Below, in pieces: positions 8,772-18,241 of a DNA stretch of 32,889 nucleotides. Every line of letters begins with the position of its first letter. Position 1 is the stretch's first letter. The position numbers and the translations under genes were made by a program. The DNA comes from Candidatus Zhuqueibacterota bacterium (lineage in GTDB: Bacteria; Zhuqueibacterota; Zhuqueibacteria; Thermofontimicrobiales; Thiofontviventaceae). Location: the NCBI GenBank assembly GCA_016931935.1, contig JAFGDW010000043.1, forward strand, positions 1 through 32,889, in the 5' to 3' direction. The notes under the pieces were generated by a model that did no database searches, had not been told where the DNA came from, and was given only the letters and a program-made list of their open reading frames with translations.

Positions 8772-11700
8772 CTACAATTTCACTTCCAATAATTGCAGCC
8801 GCGCTTTCTTTCGATTTTTCTTGATATCATCCAAAATTGCCAACAGGCACGGGATAAAGAATAACGTCAAAACTGTGGAAACCAGCAAGCCGAACAGAAT
8901 CACATTAGCTAACGGCGCCCACATTTCTGACATGCCGCCGATACCGAATGCCATCGGTAATAAACCGGATATAGTAGTCAATGATGTCAGAATAATCGGG
9001 CGTAACCGCAATCGGCCGGAATTGATAATGCTGCGCCAGTACTGCATCACCGTTAAATTTTCACTGGTGCGTCGCCTGTTAACAAAATCCAGCATCACGA
9101 TGGCATCGTTCACCACAATACCTGCCAGCGCCACAAATCCGAACAACGCTGAAATACTGAAGGAATTGCGCGAAATAATCAATCCCAGCATAGCGCCAAT
9201 CAACGCGAACGGGATGGTGGTCAGGATGATCATCGGTTGTGTGTACGAATCAAACTGCCAGCCAAGTATCAGGAAGATCAGGATCAATCCCATGAGAAAT
9301 AACGGTGTGATGTCTTTAAAGACATTCATAAATTCTTCAAATTCACCGCCCAACTTAAAGGTGATGCCGGGATGCTCATTCTCCAGTTTGGGGAACAGCG
9401 CGACGATGTCTTTATTCACCTCATTTAATTTTGTAACCGATTCGTTAATTTCACCCAACACAAACACTGTGCGTTTCTGATCGAATCGTTTAATTTCATC
9501 GCGGCCGGGTTTAATTTCGAATTTCACCATATCGCGCAGTGCGACGGTTTGACCGGTCTGATTTGTCAATTTCAAATTCAGCACATCATCGATGGATGAA
9601 CGACTGGATTTGTTGTATTTCACAATCACATCCACTTCGTCATCGGCATCGCGGTACTCGGTGGCTTCGATGCCGTCGAACGCGTAACGTACGTTCATGG
9701 CCACATATTGTGTGTGAAAGCCGTACATCGCCGACTTGGCCTCATCAACATCAATACGGATTTCCGGTTTGCCCGGCGGGAAATCGTCGGTGACATTCAC
9801 TGTGCCCGGCATGGCGCGAATCGAATCCTGCAGCGCCAGCGATGCACGTTTGATATCATCAAAATATTTTCCCTGAACTTTCACGGAAATCGGCTTGCCC
9901 ACTGGCGGACCACTGGACATCATTTCAAATTCCACCGAGGTGGGGCCACTGATAAATTTCGTCCGTTCGCGCATCATTGCCAGAAGTTTGCGGGTTGCCA
10001 TACTACGTTCTTCCACCGGCTTCAACTGGAACAGCATCTGGCCGACGCTCTTCCGGGTTTTCCATTCGTTATTTCCCTGCATTAATCCCACATTCACAAT
10101 GACTCCCTGAATATCATCCTGCGGAAGTTTATCAGCCTCGGCTTCAAACTTTTCGATAATGCGATCGGTTTCTTCGAGACTGGTGCCTTCCGGACATTGA
10201 ATCAACACACGGAATTGGTCGAAATCTTCTTCTCCGAACATTTCAACACCAATTAGGGGAATCATCATTAAAGAAAGAATCAGTACAAGAATTAATCCAC
10301 CGGATACCCAATACCGGCGCCTGATAATTTTAATCAAAAAATGGCCATAGGCTTTGCGCAGCACTTTGAAAAATTTTCGCTCGCCCCGCTCGTACACATT
10401 CGATTTCCTGGTCCAGTCGGCATAATGGGCTGGCAGCAGGAAAAATGCTTCAAACATCGACGCCACCAACGCCAGCGAAAACACCAACGGAATAATGCGC
10501 ATGAACTTTCCCATTATACCCGGCAGTAACATCAACGGCAGGAACGCCGCAATATTCGTGCTGATAGATGAGATAATCGGCGACACCACCTCGCTCGTGC
10601 CGCGAATCGCTGATTCCACCGAATTGAATCCGAGCAGCCGGTAACGGTGGCAGTTTTCGATAACGATAATGGCATCGTCCACAATAATACCGAGCACCAT
10701 CACCAGAGCAAACAGCGTGTTTCCGTTCAGTGTATATCCTGTAAAATTCATAAAAATAAATGTGATTAAAAATGAAATCGGAATACCCAACGCTGCCAGA
10801 AAAGCATTGGTTTTACCAAGGAACACGTACAGCACCAGCAAAATGAGCACCATGCCCCAGAGCGCATTATTTCGTAGGACGTTTATCACCCGCATAATGT
10901 AAACTGAGTTGTCGTTGGCCCAGCTCAGTTCCACGCCGTCCGGCACCTGTTCTTTGTATTTCGCCACCAGTCCCTTGACATCATCAATGACATCCGTTGT
11001 GTTGGCATCACTTTTTTTCGACATGGAAAAGGTGATGGAGTTTTTCTTGTTCAAACGCGAAATAATCTGGAGTTCTTCGCGCGTGTCGCTCACTTTTGCC
11101 ACATCTTTGATGCGAATGAAGTCACTAGTTCCTGGCGAACGAATAATTGTATTTTCAATTTCAGAAACCGACTGATACTCACCGAGTGAACGGATACTGT
11201 ATTCAGTCTTCCCAAAGGTTATTGTCCCGCCCGGTACATTCAAATTGCGTGCTTTGAGCGCGCCGGCAATTTCCATAAACGTCACACCAAGCGAATTCAT
11301 TTTCACAGGGTCCATCTCCACCCAGATTTCACGCTCGGGCAAGCCAGATACCTGCACTTTAGCCACGCCGGGCATATCCTCCAGGTCTTCTTCCAGATCG
11401 TCAGCGATTTGCTGCGCGTTGCCTTCAGGGATGGTATACGCCATGATGATGTCGATCACCGGCAGGAAGTCGCCGCTATCGAACGAATCGATGATTGGGT
11501 CTTCGGCTTCATCAGGGAATACTACTTTGTCGATTTCCGCCTTGATATCGGTGTAATGCTCACGAAACTCCCGGTCCGACATATTTTCGAACTTCACCAA
11601 TACAAATCCCAAACCTTCGACAGCATTGGATTGAATTTCATCGATGTTATTGATATCCTGAATTTCCGTTTCAATCGGGTCGACAATCAGACTCTCCACT

Positions 11701-11873
11701 TCGTCCGGGGCAGCGCCGGGATACGGCACGGTAATAAACACCCAGTTAAAATTGATTTCGGGATTCAGCTCGGTTGGCATATTAAATAATGACACAAACC
11801 CGAAAATGAATAACCCGATCATCAACAGATTCACCAATACATTATTTTTTACAGAAAATTGGGCTATGTTCAT
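8772..11873 (-). CDS. RND efflux pump, inner-membrane transporter (AcrB/HAE1-like)
   Basis: This proton-driven RND transporter of 1033 residues is full length for the family. It exports drugs or other hydrophobic or amphipathic compounds through a tripartite complex. Helix 1 is at about 13-31. A large periplasmic loop is followed by helices 2-6, including the helix-4 motif GIIVDDAIIVIENCHR, where D399-D400 are the proton-relay aspartates. The second half repeats the layout, with VALAGIVVNDAIVMLDFVNRRR in the equivalent helix. The D-D pair points to a drug/organic-solute pump rather than a heavy-metal type. The start has AGAGGAAA about nine bases upstream. It is the last gene of the tolC-adaptor-pump group and is followed by a clear terminator. 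Confidence 0.95.
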   Translation of the reverse strand: MNIAQFSVKNNVLVNLLMIGLFIFGFVSLFNMPTELNPEINFNWVFITVPYPGAAPDEVESLIVDPIETEIQDINNIDEIQSNAVEGLGFVLVKFENMSDREFREHYTDIKAEIDKVVFPDEAEDPIIDSFDSGDFLPVIDIIMAYTIPEGNAQQIADDLEEDLEDMPGVAKVQVSGLPEREIWVEMDPVKMNSLGVTFMEIAGALKARNLNVPGGTITFGKTEYSIRSLGEYQSVSEIENTIIRSPGTSDFIRIKDVAKVSDTREELQIISRLNKKNSITFSMSKKSDANTTDVIDDVKGLVAKYKEQVPDGVELSWANDNSVYIMRVINVLRNNALWGMVLILLVLYVFLGKTNAFLAALGIPISFLITFIFMNFTGYTLNGNTLFALVMVLGIIVDDAIIVIENCHRYRLLGFNSVESAIRGTSEVVSPIISSISTNIAAFLPLMLLPGIMGKFMRIIPLVFSLALVASMFEAFFLLPAHYADWTRKSNVYERGERKFFKVLRKAYGHFLIKIIRRRYWVSGGLILVLILSLMMIPLIGVEMFGEEDFDQFRVLIQCPEGTSLEETDRIIEKFEAEADKLPQDDIQGVIVNVGLMQGNNEWKTRKSVGQMLFQLKPVEERSMATRKLLAMMRERTKFISGPTSVEFEMMSSGPPVGKPISVKVQGKYFDDIKRASLALQDSIRAMPGTVNVTDDFPPGKPEIRIDVDEAKSAMYGFHTQYVAMNVRYAFDGIEATEYRDADDEVDVIVKYNKSSRSSIDDVLNLKLTNQTGQTVALRDMVKFEIKPGRDEIKRFDQKRTVFVLGEINESVTKLNEVNKDIVALFPKLENEHPGITFKLGGEFEEFMNVFKDITPLFLMGLILIFLILGWQFDSYTQPMIILTTIPFALIGAMLGLIISRNSFSISALFGFVALAGIVVNDAIVMLDFVNRRRTSENLTVMQYWRSIINSGRLRLRPIILTSLTTISGLLPMAFGIGGMSEMWAPLANVILFGLLVSTVLTLFFIPCLLAILDDIKKNRKKARLQLLEVKL

Positions 11874-12013
11874 GACTATCTATTTCCTCTGTTTACAACG
11901 AATGTATTATTTTGTTCAATATACTTTCATTATTTATTGCGTAGTGCAGAGGGCATAGCGCATAGCGGATTTTGCTATGTACATGGCGCTATGCGCTTCT
12001 GCATAAAATTCCA

Positions 12014-13141
12014 TTAATTCACGGCTTCAATGTAGACGGGTGTATCCACACCGAGTTTTTTCATGCCGACTGTCACGACCGTATCACCAACAGCCAGGCC
12101 ATCATTCACAACCACGTACGAACCGAATGAACTGCCGGTGTCCACTTTCTTCAACACAGCTTTACCGCCCTGAATCTGATAAATGAATTTCGAGCCGTTG
12201 CGTGGCACAAGCGCGTAATCGGGCACCACCAGTTGTTGACCGAGATCGGTAACCAGCAATTCAACCCTGCACGACATGCCAGCCCTGATTTGGTTATCCG
12301 GTGTATTCACAACGTGAATTTCTGCCGTGAAGGCGCCTGTACTTTCATCAGCCTGGGGTGAAATGTATGCAACTTTCCCATCGAACTCGACATTGCCGAG
12401 CGCTCCGATTCGTACGGCTGCTTTATCACCAATGCGCAGTTTTCCCACCAAATCCTGGGCCACGCCCACCTGAATTTTCATTTGATTCATTTGAACGACA
12501 CGGTACACTGGTGCGGTCGGCGTTACCATCGTTCCGATATCAATCGATTTGCGAGCGATCACTCCATTAATCGGCGTAGTAATGCGCGTCTCATGATACT
12601 GCTTTTCCATCATATCATAGTTTGCGCGCGCAGACAATAGTGATGCCTGTGCGGATTTGACGGCCAGTTTGGAGTTTTCAAATTCCAGGTCGGAAATATC
12701 ACCGGCCTGATACAGTTCCTTATCGCTTTGCAAATTCAGCTCGGCGATTTTCAGATTATTCTCTGCGGACAGCACCTGCGAGCGCGCTTGTTGATATTGA
12801 ATTCGCGCTACTTTATCGTCGATCCATGCCAGGGTATCGCGTGTGGTCACGGCCTCACCGAGTTCTTTGTTGATTTTTGTGACCTGTCCGGAGACTTCCG
12901 CAATAATATCTACTTCATGAATCGGTTGGATCACCCCCGAAAGTGGGATATTCTGTTCAATGTTCTTCCTTTTAATTACCAGCACTTCCACCGGAATTTG
13001 AGTTGTGGTAGCTACATTCATTTCCGATGCCAGGGCGTCCGTTGTTGTGCCCGTAGTTTGTTCATTTTTCTTCCCGCATGATCCAAACAACATGGAGAGA
13101 GCTACTAAAAATATAAAAGTAAAGTATGTTTTGATCTTCAT
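12014..13141 (-). CDS. RND efflux periplasmic adaptor (membrane fusion protein), lipoprotein
   Basis: This adaptor links the inner-membrane pump to the outer-membrane channel. It has 375 residues. The N terminus is a lipoprotein signal with lipid-anchored Cys22 in LFGSC. Then come a barrel-sandwich (lipoyl-like) half-motif around VDIIAEVSGQVTKINKELGEAV, an alpha-helical hairpin (about 110-170) and the second lipoyl half with TPINGVIARKSIDIGTMV. A beta-barrel and a membrane-proximal domain ending in VTVGMKKLG complete it. The start is the ATG at 13141, with GAGG six bases upstream; a TTG four codons earlier overlaps that site and is unlikely. The gap of 240 bp to tolC holds an inverted short-period repeat. 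Confidence 0.93.
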   Translation of the reverse strand: MKIKTYFTFIFLVALSMLFGSCGKKNEQTTGTTTDALASEMNVATTTQIPVEVLVIKRKNIEQNIPLSGVIQPIHEVDIIAEVSGQVTKINKELGEAVTTRDTLAWIDDKVARIQYQQARSQVLSAENNLKIAELNLQSDKELYQAGDISDLEFENSKLAVKSAQASLLSARANYDMMEKQYHETRITTPINGVIARKSIDIGTMVTPTAPVYRVVQMNQMKIQVGVAQDLVGKLRIGDKAAVRIGALGNVEFDGKVAYISPQADESTGAFTAEIHVVNTPDNQIRAGMSCRVELLVTDLGQQLVVPDYALVPRNGSKFIYQIQGGKAVLKKVDTGSSFGSYVVVNDGLAVGDTVVTVGMKKLGVDTPVYIEAVN

Positions 13142-13184
13142 GATTATCCTCAATTATGTTTCATTCATGATGAAAAATGTGATA

Positions 13185-13372
13185 GAACACGGATCGGACA
13201 GATTGAACGGATATACACAGATTTAAATTATATCCATTCAAAAAAAGATGTTGAGTACAAAAAATGGTTTTTCAGACACCTGATTGTACGTTGCTGTATT
13301 CTGTAACTGATATTCCAATTGTTTGCAACTCCAAATCCATTCTAATCCGTCATATCCGTTTGATCCGTGTTC
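13185..13372. repeat. Inverted short-period repeat (motif ACGGAT), inside the efflux operon
   Basis: The arms are 13185-13224 (gaacacggatc...) and 13333-13372 (reverse complement gaacacggatc...). They agree at 28 of 40 in-register positions, counted by eye. Each arm is an iteration of ACGGAT every 9-10 bases. The element fills the gap between tolC and the adaptor gene and could fold into a long imperfect hairpin in the operon transcript. Confidence 0.7.
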
Positions 13373-13381
13373 CATCGCTCT

Positions 13382-14785
13382 TTATTCCACAACCAACGTT
13401 TCCAGTTTCCCCAGCAAATAGTACAACTCCACCATCGCTGTCATGAAATCGTATTCGGTAGTGATTTCATCTAATTTGGCATTTTGTAAATTCAGTTTGG
13501 CATCGATAAAGTCAATATTCGAAACGAGTCCCTTGTCGCGTTGCTGTTCGACTATACGATAATTGTGATCGGAAAGCTCAACGGTTGTTTTTAATAATTC
13601 ACGTTGGACTTTCAAATTGATGATTTTATTTACGGTTTCCGTCAGTACAAATTTTGTATTGCGCAACGCATCGTAATACTGCTCTTCACCTTGCCGAAAG
13701 TCGAAATAGGCCGCACGTGTCGCAGCCACATTCTGGAAGCTGGTAAACAACGGCATGCTTACGTTCACCATCAGCGTTTTGGGTGAATAATTATCGAGTG
13801 CAATCGTGTTGTTTTCAAACCATGCATGTGTATAAGTCAGGTTTACGTTGGGCATGAAATTGGCGTATGAATTTCGATAGAGTGCCTTGCCAATATCTGC
13901 GCTGGATTTTTGGGCAGCCAAAGCAGCATTTGCCTTGATCAACGCATCATCGCTCAATTTTATCATTTCCAGAATATCCTGGTCATCGGTAGCCGACAGT
14001 TTTTGGGCTTCCTTTTCCAGTACGTCAGGAATGTGACTTTCCATGATGATGTTATCATTCATATCCATACTGATCAATCGACCCAACGCCGTTCTTGTAC
14101 TGCGCACCCCCGACTCGCTGGAAACTACCACGCTTTTTTGCTGCTGATAATCGACTTTCCAACGTAACATTTCTGCACGCGAATTACGCCCGGCATTGTG
14201 CAAACGCTCTGCCTTCTCAAAATTCATTCGCGACAAATCCTGATATTCCCGTTGCAATGCCAGCAAATCCTGACTGCGCAATACACCGAGGTAGGTACTA
14301 ATCACCTGAAATATTACCTGCTCCCGTGTGGATGAGTTGAGCTTTTCCGCCATACGCTTGTTGGCACGAGCGACGCTCAGGCCATTCAGCAACGCACCGT
14401 TAAACAGCGGAGCAGATACAGCAAGCTCGGTGTAGTACGAGTTCTGAAACACTGTTTCAGGAATTTGACTCCGCAATGGCTCCGGCAAATAACGGCGAAA
14501 ATCGCGCAACGCCAGTGTGCTATCATCAATCCGCATCCAGCGGGAATTTAGGCTAAGAGTGGGAAACAATTGCGTCCAGGCATATTTTTGATTCCAGGCA
14601 GCCTTTTTCAATCCGAACTGGCTGGCGCGGAGCATGTTATTTTTTGAAAGCGCACGATTGATCGATTCATCCATAGTAAGTAACTGAGGTGCAGTAGCAT
14701 CGTCCGCGAACAACGCCATCGTGGGCATTATTAATGGCCAACACATTACTCCAACAATTAATAAAATCGGTAGGCGATTCTTCAT
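13382..14785 (-). CDS. TolC-family outer-membrane efflux channel
   Basis: This is the outer-membrane exit duct for the RND system downstream. It has 467 residues, normal for the family. The N terminus is a cleavable Sec signal (about residues 1-27, hydrophobic core LPILLIVGVM, likely cut near ALFA-DD). The mature part shows the two repeated outer-membrane efflux domains: long amphipathic helices with the typical start LTMDESINRAL and a second half with NVSMPLFTSF and a VNKIINL coiled region. The start is set at 14785, where GAAGGA lies close upstream; seven extra codons upstream overlap that site. It is the first gene of tolC-adaptor-pump. Confidence 0.93.
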   Translation of the reverse strand: MKNRLPILLIVGVMCWPLIMPTMALFADDATAPQLLTMDESINRALSKNNMLRASQFGLKKAAWNQKYAWTQLFPTLSLNSRWMRIDDSTLALRDFRRYLPEPLRSQIPETVFQNSYYTELAVSAPLFNGALLNGLSVARANKRMAEKLNSSTREQVIFQVISTYLGVLRSQDLLALQREYQDLSRMNFEKAERLHNAGRNSRAEMLRWKVDYQQQKSVVVSSESGVRSTRTALGRLISMDMNDNIIMESHIPDVLEKEAQKLSATDDQDILEMIKLSDDALIKANAALAAQKSSADIGKALYRNSYANFMPNVNLTYTHAWFENNTIALDNYSPKTLMVNVSMPLFTSFQNVAATRAAYFDFRQGEEQYYDALRNTKFVLTETVNKIINLKVQRELLKTTVELSDHNYRIVEQQRDKGLVSNIDFIDAKLNLQNAKLDEITTEYDFMTAMVELYYLLGKLETLVVE

Positions 14786-14906
14786 TTTTCCTTCTCCGTA
14801 CAACATTGACTTTTTATAAACACAGGTAATGAAATGGTTTTCAGATTTCCTTTTTTAAGACCTTCCCTTAATGGGACTGTATCAAAAATCAAAATTCGCC
14901 TAATTT

Positions 14907-14979
14907 CTTCATGCCGAGCGAAATCGAAGCATCTTGTTTTATCGTGAGTTATCATTTTTCGACTACGCTCAGGATGAAG
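14907..14979. repeat. Inverted pair of TTCGA..CTC..GAAG repeats
   Basis: A minus-strand copy at 14907-14929 and a plus-strand copy at 14958-14979 (ttcgactacgctcaggatg...) face each other and could form a hairpin between the regulator and the efflux genes. The plus copy agrees with 30485-30506 at 19 of 22 positions. The 14786-15057 spacer is otherwise featureless. Confidence 0.65.
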
Positions 14980-15057
14980 TTTGACAAGACTTTTGATGCA
15001 GCCCCAGATGTTTGTCAAATCCGCAAACCACTTTTATTTGATTTTAAGACATGATTA

Positions 15058-16020
15058 TTACAATGGAATTACCGGCAAACAAATTTCAGCGACATATTTC
15101 CCTTCAGGATGCGTATCCGGGGTAGCGATATACAATTCATATGCTGGCCGGTCAGCCGGTTGGTAACCACTGTTTGGCAGCCACTCACCATACAATCGGC
15201 TATAAGCATTTTCGATATCATTTACAGCCCCCTCAAATCGATACACCGCACATCGCCCTGCTTTTATTGTCATAAAATTAGCATAATTATCATCATTCAT
15301 ATCTGCCGGCACGGTAATGCACGCATAATAGCGGCATTTTTCCCGATCAATGATAGATGGATCATCCATGGGCATACCAATAAAGTGGGATGCGGGCGTA
15401 ATTAGTTCACGTGGGTCAGCCCACCGGCACAACCGTTCCCATACCTGCGTTATTTTCTCAATGGAATACCCTTCCAGGTTGATCATGTACGCCACATAAA
15501 ATGTGGGCGTATGTTTGATTTCGACGTGCATATCACTTTTCTGTTGGTGGTCTGTCATATTTGTGGTATCAATATACGGACTGTCAACATTATGTGCTTG
15601 ACCAATATTGCTATCCGGTTTACGATCTTTGCTAATCGTTATGCAATTCTTGCTATCCCGTTTATCGGAATATGCACCGCTGCGCCACTCTGTCGCCGAC
15701 ATATTATATTGTTGTTTAAATGAGCGGGAAAACGTTGCTGGTGAACTAAATCCACAGATGTAGGCGATTTCCGTGATTGAAAAGGAATGATTCCAGACTA
15801 GCATGGTTGCAGCTTTTGCCAGGCGTAATCGGTTTACGTAGCCGCCCGGCGTTTCCCCGACGATCGCGGTAAAAATGCGGTGAAAGTGAAATTGAGAAAA
15901 GCACGCTGCTTTAGATAGTACTTCGAGTGACAATTTTCCGGCAATATTATCACTGATAAAGGAAATAACACGTTCGATTCGTGCCCGGTATAATTGACTG
16001 GATTCTCGCGGGGAGAGCAT
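15058..16020 (-). CDS. AraC-family regulator with GyrI-like effector domain
   Basis: This transcription factor of 320 residues has an N-terminal AraC-type double helix-turn-helix (about 12-115). It contains FSQFHFHRIFTAIVGETPGGYV and the second helix motif ITEIAYICGFSSPATFSRSFKQQY. A linker (about 115-160) follows, then a C-terminal GyrI-like/SOUL-type ligand-binding domain (about 163-320, starting VEIKHTPTFYVAYM and ending near EICLPVIPL). Rob/SbmC-like relatives sense amphipathic or toxic small molecules. It lies 272 bp upstream of tolC in the same direction, so control of the efflux operon is plausible but inferred. The start has AAGGAGG four bases upstream. Confidence 0.92.
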   Translation of the reverse strand: MLSPRESSQLYRARIERVISFISDNIAGKLSLEVLSKAACFSQFHFHRIFTAIVGETPGGYVNRLRLAKAATMLVWNHSFSITEIAYICGFSSPATFSRSFKQQYNMSATEWRSGAYSDKRDSKNCITISKDRKPDSNIGQAHNVDSPYIDTTNMTDHQQKSDMHVEIKHTPTFYVAYMINLEGYSIEKITQVWERLCRWADPRELITPASHFIGMPMDDPSIIDREKCRYYACITVPADMNDDNYANFMTIKAGRCAVYRFEGAVNDIENAYSRLYGEWLPNSGYQPADRPAYELYIATPDTHPEGKYVAEICLPVIPL

Positions 16021-16054
16021 CCATCCTCCTTAATATTAACTTGATTAGTACGGC

Positions 16055-16083
16055 AAGATACGAAAAAAGTTTGTCAATTGCAA
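16055..16083 (-). promoter_or_regulatory. Candidate sigma-70 promoter for the AraC-type gene
   Basis: On the minus strand, TTGCAA (16083-16078), 17 bases and TATCTT (16060-16055) lie about 35-60 bases upstream of the start codon. A TTGACA-like box overlaps the spacer. The base pair CG just before the -10 box is shared with other promoters in the window. Confidence 0.5.
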
Positions 16084-16180
16084 AAAAGAATTGCATCTGG
16101 ATTTGAAGTACGTATTGTAACAGACCAATAAAATCTGCACAGATTCGAAATCTTAAATTCACTTTGATAAGAAGAGCCTA

Positions 16181-16315
16181 TTCTAAAAACCGCGAATTAC
16201 GCGAATGGACGCGAATAGAAATTTATTAATTCTTATAAAAACAATGCGCCGAAGGACGCATCTGCCTATGGCATGATTGGTGAAAATTAGTGAAATTCGT
16301 GGTTAAACTCTTTTT
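16181..16315. repeat. Inverted short-period repeat (motif CGCGAAT)
   Basis: The left arm (about 16181-16218) is a 9-base iteration built on CGCGAAT. The right arm (about 16280-16315) contains gtgaaattcgtggtt and is a diverged complement. A small hairpin (atgcg/cgcat) sits in the loop. It lies in the spacer 16021-16400, upstream of the AraC-type gene and downstream of the 16401 gene. Confidence 0.6.
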
Positions 16316-16333
16316 AGAGTGGACTCTAAGAAT

Positions 16334-16369
16334 ATAAAAAAAACCAGGCACCGTTGAGATACCTGGTTT
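16334..16369 (-). terminator. Rho-independent terminator (AAACCAGGT-family hairpin)
   Basis: On the minus strand, AAACCAGGTA, a nine-base loop and TGCCTGGTTT form a stem with one G-U pair, followed directly by a T-run. It lies 30 bp beyond the end of the exported-protein gene at 16401. The hairpin is 24/29 identical to 30143-30171, so it belongs to a dispersed palindrome family. Confidence 0.85.
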
Positions 16370-16400
16370 AAATTCATAAGGCGATATGATACGTGTTACA

Positions 16401-17420
16401 CTATTTATCCACCATCTTAAATCCAGCCGGTATCTCAAAATCGCTTGCCGGAGTATCCATCTTTTTGATCGTTTTTAATTTATGACTATATTGAAAAATT
16501 TCCTTGTCTTTTGTTGGTTCGTTTTGTGGGGCTGCTTTCTTTGCCATTTTTTTGGCAAATCGTCCCATCATTCCGCCAACGGGATTGCTAAGATCGACAT
16601 TATCGCTCTCTGCTTGCTGTTCTTCTTTTGGTTTGTTCGCATCGGCGACATGGGTGGTCATTGCCATACGAACCGTGCTGCTGATCGGATACCCTTCCAG
16701 CTTTTTCACTTCTTCGGTAACGTCTGCCAGGTACTCTTTATAGGAAGCCATCATTTGCGCCATCCCCATTTCCGGTTTTTCCACACCAAGTTTTTCAAAT
16801 AATTGCTGATTGAAATCATTCAATGCTTTCATGGCGTTGGAGGTGACCGTACTATTCCAGGTATCATTTACAACAGTCATCGTATCGCGAATACCAGTCG
16901 CCTTATGCTTGCCCGCAATAATCATCTTCACGATGTAGTGGTTACACTTAAAGCCATTCACGGTTTGACCTTTTTCCATTTCCTCAACCTTGACCACCGG
17001 CTTTTCCCACTCGTACTCGGAATCGTTTTCGCTTTCATCATCCGTTTTTTCCTGCTGTTCGGGCATATCCTGACCGGTCATTCCTTTTTCCCACAGCGTC
17101 TTTAATTCATCGAACGTCATCTCTGTGTATTTCTTTTTGTCGTAATTTACATTCCAGAACAAACCTTTATCCAGCCGGATAATATCAGCCTTTTTTTCTT
17201 TGGAATTGAAATGTTTCATAAATGTGCCGGTAAATTTCATATCCGTCACGTCACGTTTGGCCTCGGGGGATAAATACGTTGTTGTGGTCGAGGTAAACGC
17301 CATCATGCCCATGTAGCCATTGCTTGTCATCTCCTGCTCAAACACATATTGGGCATTTGCTTGTGATACCAGTGCGGAGACGATCAAACTACCAATTAAC
17401 ACTTTCGCTGATCGTAACAT
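16401..17420 (-). CDS. Exported protein of unknown function, DUF4412-like
   Basis: This periplasmic protein has 339 residues. The Sec signal peptide (residues 1-23, LIGSLIVSALVSQANA) is cut before QYVFEQ. The mature part has a lipoprotein-carrier-like beta pattern: FEQEMTSNGYMGMMAF, then YLSPEAKRDVTDMKFTG, DIIRLDKGLFWNVNYDKKKYTEM, and a later VNGFKCNHYIVKM segment. That order resembles the DUF4412 group, which is LolA-like in outline; the assignment is tentative. An acidic low-complexity stretch (about 118-140) and a Lys/Ala-rich stretch near 300 interrupt it. The start has AAGGAGA seven bases upstream. It is a single-gene unit closed by its own terminator. Confidence 0.75.
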   Translation of the reverse strand: MLRSAKVLIGSLIVSALVSQANAQYVFEQEMTSNGYMGMMAFTSTTTTYLSPEAKRDVTDMKFTGTFMKHFNSKEKKADIIRLDKGLFWNVNYDKKKYTEMTFDELKTLWEKGMTGQDMPEQQEKTDDESENDSEYEWEKPVVKVEEMEKGQTVNGFKCNHYIVKMIIAGKHKATGIRDTMTVVNDTWNSTVTSNAMKALNDFNQQLFEKLGVEKPEMGMAQMMASYKEYLADVTEEVKKLEGYPISSTVRMAMTTHVADANKPKEEQQAESDNVDLSNPVGGMMGRFAKKMAKKAAPQNEPTKDKEIFQYSHKLKTIKKMDTPASDFEIPAGFKMVDK

Positions 17421-17822
17421 CTCATCTCTCCTTGTAGTTAAATAGGGTTGATCATTAATACTAATTGCATAAATCGAGCATTAATGATTGTGTTGATTTA
17501 ATGCCTTCCACGTAACTTTATGTCAATATGTGGATCACGAATCAACTTAATTGTCAATATATTGTGTATGACTAATGACGGCATAGACTAAATCAACGCA
17601 CTCATTAATATAATAATATTTTTAAAAATGTCAAATGATTTAATTTTTGGTAACAAATATTTTTGAACTTGTCCGGTGGGTGATCTGACAATTCAGTTGA
17701 CTCAGAAAGGTTGGTATGAGTCAAATTCCAACAAAGTTTTCCGAACAGAAATTATTCTCACATCAAAAAAAACGTCCAATTTAATTTATCAGACGCGTTA
17801 TTTTCTCTTATTTATTTAAAGG
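17421..17822. other. AT-rich gene-free spacer
   Basis: This 402-bp, AT-rich spacer lies between two minus-strand genes. It contains several copies of CATTAATGA-like words and an inverted pair (gtgttgattta near 17490, taaatcaacgcac near 17592). It ends with a weak terminator-like hairpin. I see no coding sequence and no promoter I trust. Confidence 0.5.
17765..17799 (-). terminator. Weak terminator-like hairpin
   Basis: On the minus strand, AACG(CG)TC, a loop and GACGTT followed by T8 lie about 25-60 bp after the small cysteine-rich gene. The stem is short and needs a two-base bulge, but the T-run is long. Confidence 0.4.
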
Positions 17823-17984
17823 CTATTCTAATTCCACCGGCCTGCATAATGCTGAATCTTCCCTGGCAGCCCGGCCGCATTTTTCACATACGTACTTCGG
17901 CTTCTTCACCAACTTCTTCAATTTTTTAAAATCAGCCTGAATATCTTCTTTGTCCCATTTACACAGCTTTTTATCTTTTCCCAT
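17823..17984 (-). CDS. Small cysteine-rich (zinc-ribbon-like) protein
   Basis: This is a 53-residue basic protein. It has a central Lys/Leu-rich helix (about 14-28), CEKC at 33-36, and further cysteines at 8 and 47. The spacing C8...C33-x2-C36...C47 could bind one zinc ion. Small proteins with the same layout (LCKWDK near the start, KYVCxKCGR, LCxPV at the end) occur in other bacteria as hypothetical proteins, as I recall; no function is known to me. I place the start at 17984, where GAGG lies five bases upstream. A longer form from 18047 would add 21 residues without a ribosome site. The gene stands alone and diverges from the lipoprotein gene at 18305. Confidence 0.65.
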   Translation of the reverse strand: MGKDKKLCKWDKEDIQADFKKLKKLVKKPKYVCEKCGRAAREDSALCRPVELE

Positions 17985-18241
17985 GACAGCCTCACATGAT
18001 GGTTTGAATAATCGAATAAACCATTCGAACGAACATTTGGTTCCCATCGGCGGTAGCCCGACACATTAAATTGATCAAACAGGCCTGTTCGAATCGTTTA
18101 ATCCGAATTCACGATGTGATAAAAAATGTCGCCAATCACCCACACTGTGGATGATCGTCCACATGATTTATTGCAATGTTGCCGGGTATCACACGCAGCT
18201 TAATCTTGTAAATTCATTCGTTTAAATGATTGGTGTATTCG

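Noticed and set aside
14782..15018. Open frame upstream of tolC on the minus strand
   Set aside because: Its sequence is translated from the TTCGA..CTC repeats and has no ribosome site.
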